Positions 32,720 through 41,139 of a stretch of 64,000 bases of DNA are shown in pieces. The stretch covers positions 1 to 64,000 of the forward strand of contig JAUCBJ010003476.1 in assembly GCA_032718475.1 (NCBI GenBank). The letters run 5' to 3'. This DNA comes from Nemertoderma westbladi. Taxonomy: Eukaryota; Xenacoelomorpha; Nemertodermatida; Nemertodermatidae. The stretch's first letter is position 1. Each line of letters opens with the position of its first letter. The notes below the pieces were generated by a model, which was given only the letters and a program-made list of their open reading frames with translations, did not search any database and was not told the DNA's origin. Both the position numbers and the translations under genes were made by a program.

Positions 32720-34089
32720 CTAAGTGTTTTCATGGAGGTGCATAATTTTGCAATAACGGTTGCATTTATGGGATAGGAGGAAGGTTTCAATACCGATCAC
32801 TGAGCAATTCCCTGCGCAAAAGTATATCTCTTGGTCGTCATATGTTAGTTCTCTACTGGCGATCTCAGGGTCATACAATCGCAGATCTGTGCCCTGAATA
32901 TCTAATAGCATTATCTTCTTCTTCGTATGTATATATGAGTAATGGGCGAGCGCCTGCGCCTTATCATAGTTATCCAGCTCGTAATCGCTGAGGTCTTGGT
33001 CCCTCGTATCTGTTACCGTGCCACAGTTGTTTATGTATTTAATAAATGTGCCAGGTACATGCTCCTCTACTGTAATAAATTCCCTCTCAGATGAATCCAT
33101 CACCCCAAACCAAACCTTATTGTAGACGAAAGTTTCTCCAAAATCTTCGTCGAGATTACTCACACACTTCGAGAATGAATCAGTGTTGTAGAAGCAACGG
33201 TATGCATTTGTACCTGTTTTCGAGTGTGATATTCGACGGTTGTTCCCAGTTCCTCAGTTAACATTGCTTCCACACTGGGTTTGTATTTTTTCACAACAAA
33301 CTTTTCATTGCCATCGCAATTGTAGGCCATGTAGGCAGATCTAAACCCACCCTCCGCAAAAGGTACTTTGGACACCTTGTATCTGCCGGCTTTCTCTATA
33401 TTCCAAGTGGAGTGCTCAATATCAAATTCTTCACGACATATAGTGACAGCAACGTATTTATCATCTACTATAAGTTTACCTGCCTTTATTAAGCATGACA
33501 CTGATACAGATTTTGGATAAATCTTCGGACTCTCAACTGCCCGTGAAGACCACTCCCTAGATAACATATTGGTAGATGAATAAGTAGTACAGCTACCGCC
33601 GTCACTTGGTTCTAAATCCTGCAGTGCGGTACTCACTTTACCACCTGCAGCAGCATCACTACCGGGCGTGGTAGGTTGGCTACTAGTACTAGGTCTACTA
33701 CTACCACCAGTAAACCTGACAAAGTAAATCTTCTTACATCCCAATTGTTCGATGTCAGAGCAGCTTGGGCCCCTCTCACTAGCCAAAACATCACAACTTC
33801 CCTCGGGTTCACCATAGTATGCCTCACAGGCAGTCTTTATGTTAGTGATGCTTAGGTCCTCATAGTCAGCTTGGAAAGGTACAAAGTGGCGAGGCCCAAT
33901 CGGTTCGTATTTAGATAGTCTACCTCCAGAGTGTTCAGATAATTTTTGTACAGTTAGCCATTGCGGGGATTTGAGTCTACCGGTAGCACCAGTACCTTGT
34001 TGCGCTCTCTTCGTGCGTTTCGCTGACAGTCTCGCCTCCAAATCGCCGATGTTTGTTTTTCTTCCTTTCTGTCCCGCAACTCCTGCCAT
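32720..34089 (-). CDS. Alpha-kinase (MHCK/EF2K-type) domain protein, transposon cargo, one frame break
   Basis: About 455 residues in two overlapping frames. The N-terminal ~210 residues are Ser/Thr/Gly-rich and low-complexity. The alpha-kinase domain follows: glycine-rich PFAEGGFRSAYMA, catalytic-lysine strand KFVVKKYKP, KQVQMHTVA, FVYNKVWFGV, YSYIHTKKKIMLLDIQG, then LYDPEI (catalytic Asp), CAGN and the zinc-binding HKCNRYCKIMHL. These match the conserved blocks of MHCK, eEF2K and TRPM6/7 kinases in order. A one-base indel between about 33178 and 33195 shifts the frame between KQVQMHTVA and the next block. It may be a real mutation or a sequence error. The ATG at 34089 lies about 220 bp inside the right inverted repeat, and the gene converges on the transposase. 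The substrate is unknown. Confidence 0.88.
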
Positions 34090-34310
34090 ATCCAAGACAT
34101 ACGCATAGGCCTATATACACAGTGGAATACTGAAATATAATAATGTAATACTGAAAAGGAAGTCTACAAATGCGAACTGTACAACTACCGGTACTCTACA
34201 CCTTCAGGTCACAGAAACGAACGAGTCATACTGCCTGACTGCTGTACCGTACCAGTAGTCAAGTTCCAGTACTGTATCACAGTAACAGAAGGCATCGGAT
34301 GTTAGGCCTT

Positions 34311-34673
34311 GCTGACTTCTGCTGTAGTGCAGTACAACAGTAGTGCACTACCGGTACTCTACAGCTAGCAGCAAGGGAACTAGGTAGCGTATGCGCATGC
34401 TCATGTTAGGCCTATCCTCAGCCAGTTCGATATGATACTCCTGGGCCAGCTACCATTACGTCAGTCTGTTATGATACTCATGGGCTGCGTGTTGTGAATG
34501 CGTTTTAAAATGCCTTTTAAAATTCGTTTTGAAATCGACTTTAAAATCCATTTTAAATTGCATTTTATTTTTTATTTGAATTTTTTTTCATATGCATTTT
34601 AAAATTAGTTTTTTTATTTCATTTAAAAATATATAAATATATTTTTTTGTTATGATACTCATGGGCCACCATA
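34311..34673 (-). repeat. Right terminal inverted repeat of the IS3EU-like element
   Basis: About 363 bp, inverted relative to 30132-30521. Inverted copies of the subterminal motif lie at 34648-34666, 34467-34485 and (diverged) 34426-34447, mirroring the left arm in number and order. The arms differ by scattered substitutions and a short indel in the GCGCATGC patch. Confidence 0.9.
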
Positions 34674-35875
34674 CACGTGTAACTTTTCCTTTGTTTCTTT
34701 GTTCGGTCAACCAATCAGAGCGATTCTCATTTTATTTGTACAGAAGCCTCCGGGAAATCGCGCAATGCATTACGGTTTATGTTTACCTTTTTTCCTGATG
34801 CCAGAAGACCGGCTGTGGAATTATTCTGTGTTTCAGGCTTTAGCCAAACATTAGTAGGCTTTGATCATAGAAACGTATAACTGTTATCACAATTCATATC
34901 AACTCAAACCACAAACTGGCATACAGCCCATATCATACCATACATACCTTTCACCGCATTATTTTACTGCTATTTAATGTCGGTTATTAATTGTATCAGT
35001 TTGATGGAATATTGTTATATTTGGATAATATTGATAAATAATCATAAAACCCCAATCTTCTTGATATACTGAAGGTAAGAGACCGGTTACATATAGCAAT
35101 TGCGACTTACATTCTATTGGTTTTGGAGTGAATCTAATGCTATTTCATAGGCACTACATGTGTCCGTTGCTGTTCTCTTTATATGTGACTAAAATCAGTG
35201 AAGGTCGGCAGATCGGTGTGCAGCATTGTGCAGTAGTGTGCATGAGTTTGATAGATAACAAAGCATCTCCTAAAGAATGCGCTTTATACGTGAATCAATA
35301 GCCATCCTGTTGTGCTTAGTGTAAGTCATAACTCTGTTTACATACTTAGAGCGCCACGTCCTAAAGGAACTGTTGATATTTCCCGAAGGTGAATAATATT
35401 GGTCAGAGATTATATATTAGCGATCAATCGAATAATACAGTAGGCCTACATCGCAATAAGGTCAGAGCTTCCGAATCCAGTCTCCTGGGTATATCCAGCG
35501 GGTGAATGGTCGCGCATAGGCTGGCTTCGGCTAATGTAGTGTATCAAATACTTGTCATAGGCTAAAGTCGATTTATAACCTAAAAGACACCTAAATTTGG
35601 CAGGTTAAACTGCTAAAGGTCTAAAAGCGCGAACAATAACAGTTATAGCTTCTTTATTGCACGTAGGCAATAAAGGGCAAAAGTACCGGTCGACCGGTAA
35701 CCAGTAGGCCTGACTACCTAACCACCCGGACCGGTACTTACAGCAGTACAGGTACAGCAGTATTATTCGATTTTGATAATTATATACCGGTAGGTCTTGA
35801 TATTTAATCAGGGACTGCAGCCCTGGTTTTTTATTGGGATTTTACTTATTTCTGTCAGTTTTATTTATTTGTAAG

Positions 35876-36294
35876 TTGATATTGAGCAGAAGGCGTGTAA
35901 GCCTGCTCAGATTGTACAGATAATTTGTAGGCTAGACTGTTGTCTGACTGTTGTTAAGTCTGAAGAGATTGCAGTGTGTGTAGAGTGTATGTCCGATAAA
36001 GTACTAGTTAGGAAAGTGGGTGGCATCCAGTGCTGTAAGGTAAATCCCCCCGAAAGAATAAGTCGTACTACTCGGTTAGAACGCATACTAACTAACCATT
36101 TCGGAGTCTGCATATACTGTAATTTGTTTAGGCTTGATAGTAGTCTGCCAGCATTTGGTTTGTATTTTGTTTGTGTAGTCTGTAAGGGTAGCGTAATATT
36201 TATTATTCAGAGTTTATGCGATTATTCGCAACATACATACCCCCAAGTTTATTCCTACAGTAATTGTGCTTGTTATACATACCGTTATAGTTAA
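35876..36294 (+). CDS. Cysteine-rich ORF in the LTR element's leader (unrecognised)
   Basis: An open frame of about 139 codons, from just after a stop at 35872-35874 to the stop at 36292-36294; the first ATG is at 35989 (101 codons from there). It is rich in paired cysteines (ACK, DCCL, VCVECM, QCCK, VCIYCN, VCVVCK, NCACY), suggesting a zinc-binding fold, and has a hydrophobic stretch near LYFVCVVC. It lies between the 5' LTR and gag. I do not recognise the family, and the rest of the leader (36295-37234) holds nothing I can name. It could be a fortuitous frame. Confidence 0.35.
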
Positions 36295-37234
36295 ATTAAC
36301 CCCGGTACTACATCAGGGCTGTTTGGCGTAGGTAAAGACTGGTGATTTTATGCTCTAGTCACTCCGGCAGATACTGTGGTTCTTTTAGCTGTACAAGTAT
36401 TTTTAACTGCTGGTTATTTGTTGTATAAGTACTTGTACCTAATTTAGGGTTTAGTGTACAGTGCTTTCCGAAGGTAATTAGTGTGTAGGCAGTATATTTG
36501 TGTTGTAAAGTGGTTAATAGGCACGTTGGCTCTGGTAGGCCGCGGTAATTAACTTCTAGGTAGGAACTAAGTAGTACTTATAGCGATACGGCTATAAGTC
36601 GTCAGACGGTGGTATTTTTCCTATCTGGACAACGCAGTATATTTACTACTGCTTTGTTATTTTCAAATACTGTAGTATCCTGTCCGTTTGTAATAACCAG
36701 ATATTCTAACCCTTTGTTAGGCTGGTTTGTAGACTTCTTGTAAAATTAACCCTAAAAATTCGTACGTGTAATTTTTGTGTTTATTTAGAGATTGTAATCT
36801 CACCCCGAATTGTACGTAATTTGTAGTATTAAGTAACTTAGGCAAATTAGAATTATTTGTTTTAGTGTCCAACAAGTAGCACTTCACTGAGAGCGTACAG
36901 CTTCTGTGCAGTGACTCCTTCCCAGAAATAATAACATTTATTTCAAACATTGACAAAAACCCATTAAACGGGTATATACATATTATAAATCAACTCAAAC
37001 CGATTTATAAAATAGTAGGCCTGTCATACAACAATTAGGTCTTAATATCAGTTGGACTACTGATTAAATAACGGTAATAAGGTAAAGTAAAGTAACTTGG
37101 TTCCAAGTAGACTTGGTTTCAAGTAGACTTGGTTCCAGCGGGTGAGTCTCCAGGTTCAAGGAACGGCCCAGTAGAAAGCTCAGCTGGCTGAGCGCTCAAC
37201 CCATGGAGAATCAACAGACGCTACCTTTTCCCAA

Positions 37235-38489
37235 GTGGAAAGTGAAGCGACAGCTGAGAAACCGCATAAGAGGGATGCTATTGACATCTATCTGTCAGAC
37301 TATCAACGATTTCTAGGTGACGAAGAGTTGAGGAGACGGCTGTCTGGACTTCGCCCTAATAGTGAAGGAGCCAAGCTTGTGTTGGACGCAATCGATGCGG
37401 AAATGTTAGCTGCAAACCAAGCTGAATTTGATGAAAGACTCCGCATCGCTAGGGTCCAAGAAGAACAAGTCAAGAAAAAACGTATAGAAGACAGAAAGAC
37501 AGCAGCAGCGGCAATGGCAGAGGCAGAAGCGGAAAGAAAGGCGGCAGAGGCAGAGGCAGAAAGAAAGATAGCAGTGGCAGAAGCAGAACGAAGAGCATCT
37601 GAAGAGACCACCCAACTAGAGTTGGAAAATATTCAAGAGAATCAAGACTGCATAAATAAACAGTTAACAGCTAGTCAAATGCAGATGATGAACAGGAAAT
37701 GATCAAGAAGTGCAGCAGAGTATCGCGTTAGAACGCGATAAATTAGTAAATACCCAAAGAGGTATACCACCAACCCCGGTAACAATGTATCAACCTGTTA
37801 GGTCTGAAGTATTTCATGCGCAAGGTGTGGAGCCTACACGCATCTATACTGCTAGTGAAGTAGAAACTCCTATAGTAAACCCTATTAAGGGTAATTATAA
37901 ACCTGTTGACAATGATATTCCATATAGACCTGATCATAATCCGAGAAATTTATATACCGATAACTCGATATTAAATAACACGATGGCCCAAGAAAGTTTT
38001 ACACGTCAAATGGCTAGAACCGAAGCCCGTCAAGCGGTAAAGGTGGGAGAGATCGTCAAGTTCAATGGAGATGAGATGAAATGGTTATCTTTTAATGAAT
38101 ATTATAAAGATAACATACAGAACTCTGTGCTATCTAATGGAGAGAAACTTAGATTCCTCATCGAGTGCTTGGAAGGATCTCCCAAGTTAATGGCGTTAAA
38201 GTTTATTGGACATCCAGATGGATTAAGACAAGTTTGGGATACACTAAACATCAGGTATGGTAATAGGAATAACATAGCTAGGTATTTGTATGCAAAATTG
38301 GTAGCGCCCCGAAAGTTCATTAGCAGTGGGATTATAGAGTTTTCCGATGAGATTCAGGAGATCTGTAGACAATTAGATTGGCTAGGTAAGTCTCATGAAT
38401 ATCAGAGTTCTATGGTTATTGGAGCCGTGGCCTCTACTTTACCGAAGGGTGGAGTAGGTACACGCTGGGATAAGAAAGTGAAGATATGA
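37235..38489 (+). CDS. gag: BEL/Pao gag, N-terminal and central part (two frames)
   Basis: Encodes the start of the capsid polyprotein. Frame one (37235-37702) has no in-frame ATG near its start; an ATG at 37204 is one frame away, implying an early break. It contains a long Glu/Ala/Lys/Arg coiled coil (EEQVKKKRIEDRK..., AEAEAERKAAEAEAERK). Frame two (37710-38489) carries a DUF1759-like BEL gag core: VKFNGDEMKWLSFNEYYK, LRFLIECLEGSPKLMALKF, then VWDTLNIRYG. The frame shifts between 37702 and 37710 and stops at 38489, where GATATGATG is duplicated. Confidence 0.8.
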
Positions 38490-38501
38490 TGATAAGAAGA
38501 T

Positions 38502-39014
38502 ATGATGGAACAACAACGACGAGACCCTACCGTGGCTGATCTCATGTCATTCTTAGATGGAGAAGTAAAATTACAGCTCCTAAAGCAGTCCAGAGAGAAG
38601 ACACCGGAAAATAAGGTAAGTGAGAAACCAGTTTCTAGGAGAAAGGTAACACCAGTGTGTTATACCGACGACGGCGAAAGCCAGGCTTCTCAAGAAGAGG
38701 ACAGCGGGAAAGACACTGAAAGATCTTATTATGTCAACAAAACGCCTAAAGACGTAAGTAAATTCAAGTCTCGAACCAATGACAGGAGAGAACAGGTAAG
38801 AAAAACTCCTCCTACGTCTCCTAAGAGAATTCATGTAAGAAAGCCCGAAGAAAGAACGAGTGTGCACAACGTTACTCAAAATAAGGTAAGTAACATCAAA
38901 CCGAAATGTGCGCTGTGTGACGGGCCCCACCGTTTGAATGTGTGTGATGAATTCCTAAAGAAATCGTTAAAGGATAGACGGGAAGTCATGTGGGATAAGC
39001 GGTTGTGTTTATAA
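38502..39014 (+). CDS. gag: BEL/Pao gag C-terminus with zinc knuckle
   Basis: Continues the gag frame of 37710-38489 after a stop. It is highly charged and ends with CALCDGPHRLNVCDEF, the first CCHC-like knuckle of BEL gag proteins, then stops at 39014. A second cysteine/histidine cluster continues in another frame over about 39010-39100, so a one-base change caused the stop. Five AG|GTAAG-type sequences resembling strong splice donors lie between 38613 and 39920. Confidence 0.75.
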   Translation: MMEQQRRDPTVADLMSFLDGEVKLQLLKQSREKTPENKVSEKPVSRRKVTPVCYTDDGESQASQEEDSGKDTERSYYVNKTPKDVSKFKSRTNDRREQVRKTPPTSPKRIHVRKPEERTSVHNVTQNKVSNIKPKCALCDGPHRLNVCDEFLKKSLKDRREVMWDKRLCL

Positions 39015-39093
39015 TTGCCTCAGACAAGGACACCAACGGCGAACCTGTTACTCCGACGCAAGGTGTGCGAAGTGCGGCGCAAAACATCATATC

Positions 39094-39519
39094 TTGTTGC
39101 ACACTGAATTCGAACGAAACAGCTCGAGTCAGGTAAGTGAGTCCGAACTACATGTCCAATTCAGTGATGTGAACGACACTGACCAAAGTTCTGAGATGGA
39201 AGGATTCTATACGGACGAATTCTCCGACGAAAACGAATCCTGTTACCAGATAAATACCGCAGTGTATCGAGCACTTATGTATGAAAAGGATACCGACAGT
39301 GAGCTCCCCCTAACTACTTCTGACCGACAACCATCTTGGAAAGCACCAACTTCCAATGTAGGAATCCGAGAATTTACCGTAGTGCAGTTGAGGGTCCACG
39401 GACCTGAAAGGAGTTATATAGTGAACGCCCTCCTTGACTCCGGTAGCACAGGAACATTCATCGACAAAGAACTAGCCGAAGACATCTTTGCTGGACAACC
39501 CAAGTTCCGAACAAGTTAA
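39094..39519 (+). CDS. pol: BEL/Pao aspartic protease segment
   Basis: A 141-residue open frame containing VNALLDSGSTGTFIDKEL near its end, with the DSG catalytic signature of retropepsin-like aspartic proteases in the BEL/Pao (DUF1758/peptidase A17) context. The upstream part is acidic. The frame ends at 39519 inside the protease fold, and a shifted frame (39522-39923) follows, so the protease is broken in this copy. Confidence 0.75.
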   Translation: MLHTEFERNSSSQVSESELHVQFSDVNDTDQSSEMEGFYTDEFSDENESCYQINTAVYRALMYEKDTDSELPLTTSDRQPSWKAPTSNVGIREFTVVQLRVHGPERSYIVNALLDSGSTGTFIDKELAEDIFAGQPKFRTS

Positions 39520-39521
39520 AC

Positions 39522-39923
39522 ATGTCAGGAATTATGCAGGTTTGGAAATCTACAGTAATAGCAGATTATTATGTAGGTGCGTTGTCCAACCCCCAGGATG
39601 AACTAGGAGAACACAGTATAAGGTCAGTAAAAATGGTGGCGATAAAGAACTTCGCTACCAGCCAAGTAGAACCTTATAACTGGGATGAGGACGATTTCAC
39701 CCAGCAGCTTAAAATACCTAGATTCAACACAGACTACCCTGGAGTGCAAATACTCATCGGCCAAAATGCGCATGAGGCGCTTGAGACATTGGAGAAACGG
39801 CCTGCTCAACCGCAACCACTACAAACCTATGCGGGAAGAACTAGAGTAGGTTGGTACTTTACTGGCCCTTCCCGTAGAACTCTCATGGAAAGGTTAAAAA
39901 GAACGGGTATACCAGGTAAGTGA
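39522..39923 (+). CDS. pol: BEL/Pao protease C-terminus / linker segment
   Basis: A 133-residue frame following the protease. It carries VQILIGQNAHEALE and TRVGWYFTGPS, matching the typical BEL passage in which a dyad such as (D/V)ILIG and a G-W-x-(F/L/I)-x-G-P box follow the protease. It stops at 39923 at an AGGTAAGTGA, and the pol reading frame resumes shifted just upstream of 40063. Confidence 0.65.
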   Translation: MSGIMQVWKSTVIADYYVGALSNPQDELGEHSIRSVKMVAIKNFATSQVEPYNWDEDDFTQQLKIPRFNTDYPGVQILIGQNAHEALETLEKRPAQPQPLQTYAGRTRVGWYFTGPSRRTLMERLKRTGIPGK

Positions 39924-40062
39924 ATGGGAAGCGGAGAGCAGTGAGGTAGATGACCCAACTGAGGGAACACCATACTCCTCAGATAATGACGATATCCACC
40001 AACTCTTCGACGAGGAAAATACCATCGACCTCCTTACAGAAAACGAAACTTGGCAAAACCAA

Positions 40063-41139
40063 GTGAACCTATGTCAACTCATTCATCCATCAGGACAAGT
40101 CGACTATAACGACGAACTGAATGACGTGATAGATCGCTACAACGCGAGGACTCGGGATGAACACGCCGTACGATTCTTTACTCAAGAGGCTGTAGAGCCC
40201 AATTCCTACGATAAGGCCCTATCGGTAGAAGAAGAAAGAGCCAAGCAGATCCAGGAGACAACTATACGTTTTCTTAAAGATCAAGGTAGATATGAAATCG
40301 GTCTACCATTCCGAAAGCGAGAACCAAAATTCATAAACAACCGACCCTTGGCGGAGAAAAGAATTGCGCAACTACATCGACGCCTTACGGCAAATGCTTC
40401 AGCTAAAGAAATGTACCAGACTCAGTTGAAGAAATTTATTAACAAGGGATATGCGGAGCGAGTACCGGAAGAAACACCCATAACTGAGAGAATGTACTAT
40501 CTAACACATCATTACATTCCCAAACCCGGTAAACCCAATGAAGTTCGGGTAGTATTTGATGGCTCCGCCCTCTACATGGGCCAATCCCTTAATTCCGAGT
40601 TGTTAACAGGACCCAACTTACTCCAATCCTTGTTGGGAATACTCCTAAGATTATGACAATATTCAATCGCTTTCGCCTCCGATATAGAAGGCATGTTCTT
40701 ACAAGTCAAGGCGCTGGATAGGGATCGAGATAGCCTACGATTTCTGTGGTGGCCGGAAGGAGACCTCAACCAGAAACCGGTGGACTATTGGATGACCATC
40801 CAGGCTTTTGGGATCATCTCAAGCCCTTCAAACGCCTGCTCAGTGGTGCGCACCACTGCTGATGACAACCGGGGGGACGCCTTCTCTAAAGAGGTGATCA
40901 ACAACATCAAACGGGATATATACATGGACGACAATTTAAAGTCCCTTCCATCGGTGGAAGAAGCCATTGATGTCGCCATAGGAACTGTAGAGTGCTTAAA
41001 AAGAGGTGGATTTCGATTAACTAAATTCACCAGCAACTCCCGTGAGTTTCTGGAATCGATTCCGGTAGAAGATCGAGGAGTGAAAGATCTAGACCTAATC
41101 AAAGACGATCTTCCAGAGAAACCAAAACACTTGGTTTGA
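40063..41139 (+). CDS. pol: BEL/Pao reverse transcriptase
   Basis: Reverse transcriptase in one frame, interrupted by a TGA at 40654-40656. The first part (to 40656) holds YYLTHHYIPKPGKPNEVRVV, FDGSA and LLTGPNLLQSLLGIL. The second (from about 40657, ATG at 40693) holds FASDIEGMFLQV (catalytic Asp), LRFLWWPEGD, AFGIISSPSNA and YMDDNLKS (catalytic DD). These are the BEL/Pao versions of the RT motifs. It stops at 41139, overlapping the next frame by four bases; the RNase H part continues shifted. Confidence 0.88.

Larger units (their letters stand above)
30132..34673. mobile_element. IS3EU-like DNA transposon carrying an alpha-kinase gene
   Basis: A 4542-bp element with inverted ends beginning TATGGTGGCCCATGAGTATC, inverted-repeat arms of about 390 and 363 bp, and two convergent genes: a DDE integrase-like transposase (+) and an alpha-kinase-domain protein (-). 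Comparison with the intact 3' LTR (48062-48081) shows the pre-insertion site, ATATGTACACGTGTAACT. The duplicated target is either CACGTG (6 bp, element starting TAT and ending ATA) or the whole palindrome TACACGTGTA (10 bp, element starting TGG). A 6-bp duplication with TAY ends is what I recall for the IS3EU superfamily, and the integrase type agrees. It inserted after the host LTR element, so it is young. Confidence 0.9.
29893..35635 (+). repeat. 5' LTR (1195 bp) interrupted by the 4.5 kb transposon
   Basis: The LTR portions are 29893-30133 and 34682-35635 (counting one copy of the duplicated target). They match 47832-49026 base for base except for about seven substitutions, with no net length difference. 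The interruption is the IS3EU-like element at 30132-34673. Confidence 0.95.

Noticed and set aside
29893-35635. Treating the two left LTR pieces as separate solo elements
   Set aside because: Removing 30132-34673 plus one duplicated target leaves exactly 1195 bp, the same length as the 3' LTR.
35974-36294. Calling the leader Cys-rich ORF a known zinc-finger protein
   Set aside because: Cysteine pairs are suggestive, but spacing matches no family I can name; kept only as an unrecognised ORF.
36717-36956. 79-codon minus-strand frame in the LTR element leader
   Set aside because: No domain, antisense to the element, and short.
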